DNA of 18,305 nucleotides from BTRF01 sp036986255 (GTDB lineage Bacteria; Patescibacteriota; WWE3; 9FT-COMBO-53-11), in contig BTRF01000009.1 of the NCBI GenBank assembly GCA_036986255.1, positions 1-18,305 of the forward strand, in the 5' to 3' direction. A program made the position numbers and the translations under genes. Below are positions 12,362 to 18,305 of this stretch, piece after piece. Positions within the stretch are counted from its first letter, which is position 1. Each line of letters opens with the position of its first letter. The notes below the pieces were generated by a model. The model made no database searches. It saw only the letters and a list, made by a program, of their open reading frames with translations, and had not been told where the DNA came from.

Positions 12362-13222
12362 GTGGAGCCGGATTTAAGATTAGTTCCTATAAAATCCATA
12401 GACCTGCAAGAAGAGCTCGATCGGACTCGGTTGGGTGCTCTAGTTACCGCGTTTAAGCAATCCGGTATTTTGAAAGATCCTCCAATAGTTGCAAAAGGGT
12501 TGGGTGGCAAGCTAACGCAGCTTGACGGCACCACCCGTATATCCGCTCTTAAGGAGCTTGGTGCAAGCCATGTTGTGGTACAGGTTGTGGATTACAGTGA
12601 CGTATCTCAGGTTGATATAAAATCATGGGTTCATGTCTCCAGAGTCAAAAAAGGCGGGTTTGCGGGCAAAATTAAGGCGTTGGAGGGGGCAAGAACTGAG
12701 GAGTTTAAGGTTGGTTTGGGTACTACCTTAATAGACCATCCTTCGGTTGTGGCTGCCATAATTTTTCGTGATGGTAGAGGGTTGAACGTTTACAATCGAG
12801 CAAAGCAGGGATTGCTAGGTCGCAGAAGGCGGCCGTCCGGTGAGGGAGATCTTTTTGAGCGGGTCGCTTTGTTGCGCAGAGTTGTCCGGCTCTACGAGGA
12901 GTCCATTACCAGAGATGAGCAAGAGACAATAGATAGTATGGAGGAGCTTGAGGACTTTTTTGCCAGACATAAGGACAAGAATGTGGCTCTATTTTTCCCC
13001 TCGTTTTCGACCCAGGAGATTGGCACTCTTCTTAAAAAGGGCGTCACCTTGCCGGCAGGCATCACGCGCCATGTCATCAACGGGCGGGTACTTCGTATAA
13101 ACTATCCTCTTGAGATGCTTTCTCTGGAGAAACCCGATGAGGATAAGTTGCGTTATTTTGATGATTTCATTAAGAACGTCGGCCTGCGGTTTTATGAAGA
13201 ACCAACCTTTATTGCTGATTGA
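12362..13222 (+). CDS. ParB/sulfiredoxin-fold protein resembling SbnI/SerK serine kinases
   Basis: 286 aa. The N-terminal about 95 residues have the ParB/Srx pattern: VPIKSI (8-13), EELDRTRLGALVTAFKQSGILKDPPIV (17-43), the nucleotide-site motif LDGTTRISALKELGA (54-68) with Asp55 and Arg59, and HVVVQVVDY (70-78). This order and the VVDY ending resemble the staphylococcal SbnI and archaeal SerK free-serine kinases rather than chromosome-partition ParB, which usually has GERR here. Glu17 or Glu18 could take the catalytic Glu position known in that family. The C-terminal about 190 residues also resemble the SbnI layout, with GITRHVINGRVLRINYPL (about 237-254). Substrate assignment is inference. 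It starts at a GTG with no Shine-Dalgarno, directly downstream of a -10 box. Confidence 0.65.
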   Translation: MEPDLRLVPIKSIDLQEELDRTRLGALVTAFKQSGILKDPPIVAKGLGGKLTQLDGTTRISALKELGASHVVVQVVDYSDVSQVDIKSWVHVSRVKKGGFAGKIKALEGARTEEFKVGLGTTLIDHPSVVAAIIFRDGRGLNVYNRAKQGLLGRRRRPSGEGDLFERVALLRRVVRLYEESITRDEQETIDSMEELEDFFARHKDKNVALFFPSFSTQEIGTLLKKGVTLPAGITRHVINGRVLRINYPLEMLSLEKPDEDKLRYFDDFIKNVGLRFYEEPTFIAD

Positions 13223-13233
13223 GAAAAAAGAAA

Positions 13234-13257
13234 ACCGCTTGAGTATTTTCAAGCGGT
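13234..13257 (-). terminator. Hairpin terminator following the small minus-strand ORF
   Basis: Perfect 9-bp stem ACCGCTTGA / TCAAGCGGT, 6-nt loop, followed on the minus strand by TTTCTTTTTTC. It directly follows the stop of the small ORF at 13258. On the plus strand it lies 11 nt after the SbnI-like gene but has no U-tract in that direction. Confidence 0.75.
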
Positions 13258-13350
13258 CTAAGTATTAGTTTCAAGCTCTTCTTCGACCCAGAGTTGTCTA
13301 GCTTCCTCAAGGACGGCGTTTGCCTCTATCCAAGAGTAGCCTTTCTTCAT
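13258..13350 (-). CDS. Candidate 30-aa protein or 3' remnant of a broken gene
   Basis: An ATG at 13350 opens a 30-codon frame containing KKGYSWIEANAVLEEARQL and ending in an acidic VEEELETNT. It ends directly at a terminator that no other minus-strand gene explains, which supports a real transcript end here. There is no Shine-Dalgarno. The frame is open upstream to 13398 without a good start. A second minus-strand frame upstream (stop at 13307) also reads like protein (GETIERDQSSLAIFDSIPS), so a frameshifted pseudogene is as likely as an intact small gene. This is the only content I see in 13258-13440. Confidence 0.3.
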   Translation of the reverse strand: MKKGYSWIEANAVLEEARQLWVEEELETNT

Positions 13351-13442
13351 TAATAAGAGTGCGCTTGATCTTTGGTGAAGGAATACTATCGAAGATAGCT
13401 AGCGAGCTCTGATCGCGCTCTATCGTCTCGCCAGAAAGCAGA

Positions 13443-13480
13443 CTAAAAAACAAAGCCCTTTTAGAAAACAAGAGGGCTTT
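13443..13480 (-). terminator. Terminator of the ABC-F gene
   Basis: An 11-bp stem AAAGCCCTTTT / AAGAGGGCTTT (one G-U pair), 7-nt loop, followed on the minus strand by GTTTTTT. It directly follows the stop at 13481. Confidence 0.85.
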
Positions 13481-15160
13481 TTACGTTAGGAGTCTCAAGA
13501 TCCGCCGTACGTCTTTTTGAATTCTGTTAACGTACGAGGCCAGGTTGGGCAACTGCTTAAGCTTGCCTTCCTGAACTAGATACAGTATTTGGGGTTTGAT
13601 CTGCTCAAGGAGATTACGGTCGTGGGATACTGCCACAACAGTTCCTTTGTAGTTGGAAAGTACTTCCTCAAGCGCTTCAGTTGCCTCAATATCAAGGTGG
13701 TTTGTGGGCTCGTCCAGGAGAAGTACATTTACAGATCGGGCTGCAAGAAGAGCGAGAACAACCCGAGCCCTCTCGCCGGGACTCAGCATCTGAATGTTTT
13801 GACTCACTTTGGTTGGTTCAAGCCCGAACCTGGTCAGGATTTTGTAGCACTCCTGTTGTTCTACTCTACCCTCCACAGTCAAGAAGTCCATGACGGTCTC
13901 TTCCAGCGGTAGATTTTCATGGAACTGCATTAAGCTTCCGATTCGGAGCGAGGGGCTAACCCTGATCCCCCCTTCGGTTACCTCGGTGGCCCCACTTATA
14001 GCGTTGAGCAGGGTGGATTTCCCGGAGCCGTTGGCTCCAAGTATTACCACTCTTGCGCCGTAGGGGATGGTGAGGTTTATCGGGCCAAGCCGAAAGTCTG
14101 ATTCGGGATAGTTAACCACAACCCCTTTAAGTTCAATCTGGCCGGTACCTGGCCTTTGTACGTTGAGAGGAATTGAGAGGGGCTTGCGTTCTCGAGGCTT
14201 CTCGATTCTTCTCGCTTGTTCGATACGCTTCTCAATGGATTTGGCTCGCGAACTAGCTTTGGTAGCACGGTTGCGGCGAAAACCTTGAAGCGCCTTATCC
14301 TTATCTGGGACCGTTTGGAACGCTCCTTTTTGGGCCCACTGTTTTTGTCTCCTCGCCGCCTCCTTTAGTTCTCGGATTTTTTTCTGTTGCCTCTCATACT
14401 CATCTTTGATCCGCCGTAGTTCTTTTTCCTTGAACCTAAGGAACTCGCTGTAAGTTCCTGGAAACTCGCTGAGAGAGTGGTTCTCCCAGTTTATTTCGAA
14501 TACTTTAGAAACTACGGTATCTAGGAATTTCTTGTCGTGGGATACGATCAGCATCGCGGATTTCGATTTGCGAAGAAACTCCTCCAGCCAGATTAAGGCC
14601 GGGAGGTCGAGGTTGTTAGTGGGCTCATCGAGGATGAGTATGTCGGGCTCCACAAGTAGGAGTCCCGTGAGTGCCACTTTGGTCTTTTGACCGCCGCTCA
14701 TTGTATGGAGGGGTGCTCGAACTCCTACGTCGTCCAACCCGAAAGCCGAAAGGAACAAGGAGATTCTGGTGTTGAAGTTGTACCCGCCCATTTTCAGATA
14801 TTTTTCCTGCAGACCCCCGTACTCCTCAAGATTTTGGGGGTCGGAAAGATGGGGTTCAAGTTCCCTTATATGTTTTTCGATCTTGAATATTTCCGTAATG
14901 CGCTTGAGGTACTGCTCGATGGTTTCGTCACCGTCTATAGCCACCTCTTGAGGGAGATAACCGATCTTGCTCCTTTTGGGAACACCTACGGTACCGGAGT
15001 CTGGGGATTCCTCTCCCGAAATAATGCGGAGCAGAGTTGATTTACCCACACCGTTTGGGCCCACGAGAGCTGCCTTTTGATCCTTGCCCAGGTTGAAGGA
15101 AATATTAGTCAAGGCAGTATATGGTCCGTAACTTTTGCTTACGTTTCTAACTTTTAACAT
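13481..15160 (-). CDS. ABC-F family ATPase (ribosome-associated)
   Basis: 559 aa with two ABC domains in one chain and no TM segment, the ABC-F layout. Domain 1: Walker A GPNGVGKST (34-42), signature MSGGQKTKVAL (about 154-164), Walker B ILILDEPTNNLD (about 174-185). Between the domains lies a long charged coiled-coil linker (about 240-325: RFKEKELRRIKDEYERQQKK, then many Lys/Arg), the P-site tRNA interaction motif. Domain 2: Walker A GANGSGKST (about 372-380), signature LSPGERARVVLALL, Walker B VLLLDEPTNHLD. ABC-F proteins act on the ribosome E site to relieve stalling or protect against antibiotics; the subgroup is not resolved (Uup/YbiT-like). The ATG at 15160 has AAGGAGAG upstream. It lies 62 nt downstream of the tRNA-Leu gene with no terminator between, so co-transcription is likely. 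Confidence 0.9.
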   Translation of the reverse strand: MLKVRNVSKSYGPYTALTNISFNLGKDQKAALVGPNGVGKSTLLRIISGEESPDSGTVGVPKRSKIGYLPQEVAIDGDETIEQYLKRITEIFKIEKHIRELEPHLSDPQNLEEYGGLQEKYLKMGGYNFNTRISLFLSAFGLDDVGVRAPLHTMSGGQKTKVALTGLLLVEPDILILDEPTNNLDLPALIWLEEFLRKSKSAMLIVSHDKKFLDTVVSKVFEINWENHSLSEFPGTYSEFLRFKEKELRRIKDEYERQQKKIRELKEAARRQKQWAQKGAFQTVPDKDKALQGFRRNRATKASSRAKSIEKRIEQARRIEKPRERKPLSIPLNVQRPGTGQIELKGVVVNYPESDFRLGPINLTIPYGARVVILGANGSGKSTLLNAISGATEVTEGGIRVSPSLRIGSLMQFHENLPLEETVMDFLTVEGRVEQQECYKILTRFGLEPTKVSQNIQMLSPGERARVVLALLAARSVNVLLLDEPTNHLDIEATEALEEVLSNYKGTVVAVSHDRNLLEQIKPQILYLVQEGKLKQLPNLASYVNRIQKDVRRILRLLT

Positions 15161-15199
15161 GACACAACTCTCCTTATTGATTGTTCTTCGGAGTGGTCA

Positions 15200-15212
15200 G
15201 CTCGTACCGAGC
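15200..15212 (-). other. Small hairpin between tRNA-Leu and the ABC-F gene
   Basis: GCTCG / CGAGC with a 3-nt loop and no U-tract. Possibly a processing feature of a tRNA-mRNA transcript. A weak call. Confidence 0.2.
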
Positions 15213-15222
15213 GTGTGTGAGG

Positions 15223-15309
15223 TGGTGGGCGGGGAGGGGGTCGAACCCTCATGGTATTGCTACCACCGGTTTTTGAGACCGGCGCGTCTGCCAATTCCGC
15301 CACCCGCCC
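15223..15309 (-). tRNA. tRNA-Leu (anticodon CAA), CCA encoded
   Basis: Acceptor GGGCGGG (minus strand, from 15309) pairs with CCCGCCC, discriminator A, then an encoded CCA (15225-15223). The D-arm is GCGGAATTGGCAGACGC. The anticodon stem CCGGT/ACCGG holds loop CTCAAAA, anticodon CAA, which reads UUG. The long variable arm TGGTA/TACCA marks a class II tRNA. The T-arm is GAGGG/CCCTC with loop TTCGACC. All stems are perfect, so it should be functional. Confidence 0.97.
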
Positions 15310-15318
15310 AACGATTTA

Positions 15319-15327
15319 ATTTTAACA
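15319..15327 (-). promoter_or_regulatory. Extended -10 promoter of tRNA-Leu
   Basis: Minus-strand TGTTAAAAT ends 9 nt before the tRNA 5' end, so the primary transcript would have almost no 5' leader. Confidence 0.5.
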
Positions 15328-15369
15328 TCCTGCTTCCTCAGGATTTTCTAGCCACCGGCGGTCGGCTCG

Positions 15370-15378
15370 TGTTAAATT
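15370..15378 (+). promoter_or_regulatory. Extended -10 promoter of the EF-P gene; leaderless start
   Basis: TGTTAAATT ends 6 nt before the ATG at 15385. No Shine-Dalgarno precedes the ATG. No -35. Confidence 0.5.
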
Positions 15379-15384
15379 AGTTTC

Positions 15385-15945
15385 ATGCTTTCCGTGACGG
15401 AGTTAAGAAAAGGAGCTATTTTTGTAGATCAAGGCAAACCCTATTTAGTCTTGGAGTACCGCCACACCAAGCTGGGGCGGGGTACGGCAAATATTAGGGT
15501 TAAGGCAAAAGACCTTAAGAGCGGGGCTATCCTTGAGAAGACCTTCGTTTCCGGGGCCTCGGTTGGAGAAGGAGAGGTAATCCGTAGGAAGGGACAATAT
15601 TTATACTCAGATGGGGAAAGTCTCTACTTTATGGACCCCAAATCCTTTGAGCAGTTTTCCGTTCCTGCAAAACTTGGCAAGGCGATAGTCGGTTTTCTAA
15701 AAGAGGGTACGGAAACAACTTTGGTGTTTTTTGAGGATGACCCTGTTTCGATCGAAATTCCCCTTAAGGTTGATTTGAAGGTTGTAGAAGCGCCCCCGGG
15801 AAATAAGGGGGATACCAAGCAGGGGGGGAATAAAGAGGTTGTTTTGGAAACCGGCTACAAGCTCCAAGCCCCGCTTTTTGTGAAAGTTGGGGATACTATT
15901 ACGGTCAATACCGAATCTGGTATTTACACTGGTAGAGCTTCTTGA
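15385..15945 (+). CDS. efp: Elongation factor P
   Basis: 186 aa, the usual EF-P length, with three beta-barrel domains. Domain I carries the KLGRGTA tip loop (29-35), the middle domain contains LYFMDPKSFEQFSVP, and the C-terminal OB domain contains GDTKQGGNKEVVLETGYKLQAPLFVKVGDTITVNTESGIYTGRA. EF-P binds stalled ribosomes between the P and E sites and helps form peptide bonds at polyproline. The tip residue is Arg32 rather than the Lys of the E. coli type; Arg tips are rhamnosylated by EarP in some bacteria and unmodified or of unknown state in others. No modification enzyme is visible here. The ATG is leaderless by position. The gene is convergent with the GHKL ATPase gene. Confidence 0.95.
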   Translation: MLSVTELRKGAIFVDQGKPYLVLEYRHTKLGRGTANIRVKAKDLKSGAILEKTFVSGASVGEGEVIRRKGQYLYSDGESLYFMDPKSFEQFSVPAKLGKAIVGFLKEGTETTLVFFEDDPVSIEIPLKVDLKVVEAPPGNKGDTKQGGNKEVVLETGYKLQAPLFVKVGDTITVNTESGIYTGRAS

Positions 15946-15988
15946 GATTTCTATTTGGATAGTGGGAAGATAAACTTCTGTTGCAAAC

Positions 15989-17890
15989 TTATCTATGATA
16001 TTTCTTTTCAACTAACAAACGGTGAATCTTCTCGGCATACCTATTAATTAACCTATTGTGCACAACATTCATTGCTTCAGCCGCTTCGCCAAGAAACGGA
16101 TCTCCGGACTCGATTTTTTTGCGAGCGATTTCCCTACAAACCGCCTCAATGACAAGTTCAGCAAGCATCACCTGACAATGTCCCTCTTCTTGGCCTTGTC
16201 CATCGAGACCGAAGTACGTTGCAACTGAAGGTGCTTTTGTGGCTATAACTATTTTTCCGTTTGCCCTCTCAAATTTAACCCGTTGATTAGGATCAGCCGC
16301 TGAACTAAAATCAAAATCACTGAAAAGACCACTTCTTTTCCGCTCAACCGGTTTTGGTGGCTTTCTCCTAGAAATTACTTTAACTAGTATCTCTGATTTG
16401 AGTCCGTTAACCTCGGCTGTGATTACTCCTTCAGCACCAACTTGTTTGCCCAAAACGCGAACATGGACAATTTCCAACCCATTGTCTGGGTTAGCATTAT
16501 TTTCGTCGAAAATAAAATCTGTGGTTGTTACAATTATTTCTTTCGTGTCGCTATAAATTTTTGCAGTAGAACCAGATTTGACCACTTTTGGTACTGAAGC
16601 CTTGAGGGTTAAAGTAGATTCTTTGTCAACAACTATTTGGACATAGTCCGGCATGAAATCGAATCCATTAGGTGGTAGTTGTTGAGGTTTCCCATCATCC
16701 AAACCTTCTCCTTCGCCTGGTACATTACCTAATTCATCTTTTGCAATTTTGTTCAATGCCGGAAGTGAGGCCTCATATCTTTTTCGAGTCTTTTCACTTT
16801 CTAATCTTTTTTCGACTTCTTTCGCTCTTTTCTCCTCCGCCTGAACGCAGATTTCTACCTCTTTGCGAAGAACATTTTCAAGCGCTTTTGAAAATGGATG
16901 TGTCCAGTCAACCCCAGTTCTATTAGCCTGTACTACCGGCTCTTTCTCGGTTCTTAGTAGGTGATCAATGTAGTCGCATGTTGCATGTCCAAAAATTCGG
17001 GAAGCATAATTACTACCTTCAAATTTTCTCGTCAAAGTTACGTCGAGTATAGCTCCTTTAGTTCTAATTAGGAGACCGTTCTCTCGTAGCGATCTTTCGC
17101 TTTCATACCCACTTAGAGGTTCTGAGGATCTATAAATCTCTACTTCTACTTTTGCATCTTTAAATTCGGGAATGTTAATTGTTTTGCGAGGGTAATAGAG
17201 CTCTCCTTTGGGGAAGATATAGGAGAGTTTAGTCTGTCTTTTGATTTTGTTGTGGGAGTCTTTTTCGACGAGTTGTACGTCGCGCGAACTGCTACTCACA
17301 ATATCGCGCAGACTATAATAGTATTCTAGCCAATGTTCCAGGGTTTCAAATCGTGGTATACGTATACCCTTATTAATTGCTTGTAGAGTTACCCTAGCGC
17401 CGTTTTCTTTGACGCCTGAATCAGCCCTTATTGCTTCAGTAATTTTAATCGGTTTCGTTCTTTTGTAATTTAGATTTTTGAGAGTACACTTATGGAAAAA
17501 ACCATCCTTGATTGATTCCACTTCTCCGAACCCCATTGCAATCATTGCTTCCTTTAGGCCGCGTCCCCAGTATCCTCGACCTACAGACTCTTCGGTGAAA
17601 CCACTAGTATCTTCCCCATAACCGCCAACTCTCTCATCCATCATGTGCTCGTCAAAGCCTTCTGCAAAATCCGTTACTCGTAGTATGGAGCTCTTGTGCT
17701 TTCTGACTAGTTCGATAATAATCCTTCCATCCGCTTTGAATCCCGCATTTTCCAGTCGACGATAAGAATCATCGCTATTGGTAATCAATTCGACTAGCGC
17801 CAAAATTGGGTTGCGTTTGATTGTTGCGCGTGCTTGTTGTTCAGCTACGCGCCCCGCGATGTCTAATTTCCTATCAACAGCTAGATCCAT
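15989..17890 (-). CDS. GHKL (Hsp90/MutL/MORC-like) ATPase with Ig-like domain
   Basis: 633 aa. The N-terminal GHKL ATP site is complete in outline: the N box ELITNSDD (34-41, Glu34, Asn38, Asp41, same spacing as MutL), the G1 box DFAEG (74-78; Asp74 is present but the first Gly of DxGxG is Ala76), and the lid GRGYWGRGLKEA (104-115). A probable S5-like transducer follows (about 200-330), then a charged helix (345-385), a beta-sandwich that looks Ig-like (about 414-507), and a conserved-looking C-terminus (about 525-630). There is no histidine-kinase phosphoacceptor or receiver domain. Relatives (paraMORC and similar) sit in restriction and phage-defence loci, so a DNA-transaction or defence role is an inference. 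The start is 2 nt after the stop of the small upstream gene. The region is AT-richer than the rest of the window, which suggests recent acquisition. Confidence 0.8.
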   Translation of the reverse strand: MDLAVDRKLDIAGRVAEQQARATIKRNPILALVELITNSDDSYRRLENAGFKADGRIIIELVRKHKSSILRVTDFAEGFDEHMMDERVGGYGEDTSGFTEESVGRGYWGRGLKEAMIAMGFGEVESIKDGFFHKCTLKNLNYKRTKPIKITEAIRADSGVKENGARVTLQAINKGIRIPRFETLEHWLEYYYSLRDIVSSSSRDVQLVEKDSHNKIKRQTKLSYIFPKGELYYPRKTINIPEFKDAKVEVEIYRSSEPLSGYESERSLRENGLLIRTKGAILDVTLTRKFEGSNYASRIFGHATCDYIDHLLRTEKEPVVQANRTGVDWTHPFSKALENVLRKEVEICVQAEEKRAKEVEKRLESEKTRKRYEASLPALNKIAKDELGNVPGEGEGLDDGKPQQLPPNGFDFMPDYVQIVVDKESTLTLKASVPKVVKSGSTAKIYSDTKEIIVTTTDFIFDENNANPDNGLEIVHVRVLGKQVGAEGVITAEVNGLKSEILVKVISRRKPPKPVERKRSGLFSDFDFSSAADPNQRVKFERANGKIVIATKAPSVATYFGLDGQGQEEGHCQVMLAELVIEAVCREIARKKIESGDPFLGEAAEAMNVVHNRLINRYAEKIHRLLVEKKYHR

Positions 17891-17892
17891 AG

Positions 17893-18255
17893 TTATTTTT
17901 TCTTACCCCTAAGTTTTCTTTTTCTCATCCCTCCTACATAATTGCGGCCCCTTTCCTCATCAGAAAAGAGAAGGTGCATAAATTTTTCCTCGCAAAACTT
18001 GAGAAAATCAAGCATATCGCTTCGGTTATAATCCTGTACTGCATCTTTTAGCTGCTGTAAATTTTTCCTTCGTGTTTCAGGCAAAGTATCCAAAGTGCTG
18101 TAAATCAAATCACAGAAGTCATAGTCACTAATCATCGCGGCTTGGCCGTTTTTGAGAAAGTCTCTAAATACTTTATTTGCCTCTAGTTGCTTCACCAAAC
18201 GTCCGGTTTTAGTGCGCCTATCACCCTTTATCCCTAATAATTTTTTGGTGTTCAA
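17893..18255 (-). CDS. Unknown small helical protein coupled to the GHKL ATPase
   Basis: Family not recognised. From the TTG at 18255 (GGGAG 7 nt upstream, in an A-rich leader) it is 120 aa. The frame stays open to the window edge, so a longer protein starting outside cannot be excluded. It is helical and charged: NTKKLLGIKGDRRTKTGRL, then VKQLEANKVFRDFLKNGQ, the acidic/hydrophobic DYDFCDLIYSTLDTLPE, LDFLKFCEEKFMHLLF, and a strongly basic tail MRKRKLRGKKK that could contact nucleic acid. The 2-nt gap to the ATPase start implies tight co-expression; a partner or sensor role is inference. Confidence 0.6.
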   Translation of the reverse strand: MNTKKLLGIKGDRRTKTGRLVKQLEANKVFRDFLKNGQAAMISDYDFCDLIYSTLDTLPETRRKNLQQLKDAVQDYNRSDMLDFLKFCEEKFMHLLFSDEERGRNYVGGMRKRKLRGKKK

Positions 18256-18305
18256 GAATTTTCTCCCTAACTTTTTTTGAGTTTTTTGTACAGTTTCAAT
18301 ACCTC

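Noticed and set aside
15968..15994. Possible hairpin between EF-P and the GHKL ATPase
   Set aside because: AGATAA/TTATCT arms pair over only six bases with no U-tract; not a convincing terminator.

Overview
The window looks like a piece of a small-genome, uncultured bacterium. A Candidate Phyla Radiation (Patescibacteria)-like host is my best guess. The basis is a giant Fn3-type surface protein next to a MacB-type ABC exporter, very tight gene packing, many short proteins of unknown family, leaderless genes and an EF-P with an Arg tip. No marker here fixes the phylum. The standard bacterial code fits. Base composition is roughly balanced over most of the window and visibly AT-richer in the last 2.3 kb.

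Layout. 2-5294 (+): the 3' part of a multi-domain beta-sandwich/Fn3 surface protein, then a coupled ABC ATPase and MacB/FtsX-type permease, closed by a terminator shared with the next, convergent unit. 5333-6144 (-): an unknown 89-aa protein translationally coupled to a cytidine deaminase, with a promoter and a 26-bp palindrome upstream. 6355-7590 (-): an unknown 411-aa soluble protein. 7676-8452 (+): a FAM151/menorin-type (DUF2181) protein, convergent with an ASCH-domain protein (8472-8870, -). 8979-9578 (+): a small SAM methyltransferase. 9674-9952 (+): an ArsR-type HTH regulator with a 24-bp near-palindrome in its promoter and a perfect copy downstream. 10144-12229: an array of unknown small proteins, namely a 111-aa protein (-), a three-gene micro-operon (+), and two paralogous membrane-anchored proteins (-). 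12362-13222 (+): a ParB/Srx-fold protein resembling SbnI/SerK serine kinases. 13481-15309 (-): tRNA-Leu(CAA) followed by an ABC-F ATPase. 15385-15945 (+): elongation factor P. 15989-18255 (-): a GHKL (Hsp90/MutL-like) ATPase with an Ig-like insert, coupled to a small upstream gene.

Regulation. Most promoters that I can place are extended -10 type (TGnTAnnnT) with little or no -35. Five transcription units for unknown proteins share an AACCGAnT-like element between the -10 box and the Shine-Dalgarno. Three of them (111-, 134- and 126-aa proteins) also share a short sequence just before their terminator hairpin. Three genes (ArsR, SbnI-like, EF-P) start 6-8 nt after their -10 box and are probably leaderless. 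Nearly every unit ends in a simple hairpin with a U-tract, sometimes inside the coding end of a gene.

The best candidates for something undescribed are the AACCGAnT-led family of small unknown genes and the GHKL ATPase pair at the right edge, which could be a defence or DNA-transaction module. Both remain inference from sequence alone.
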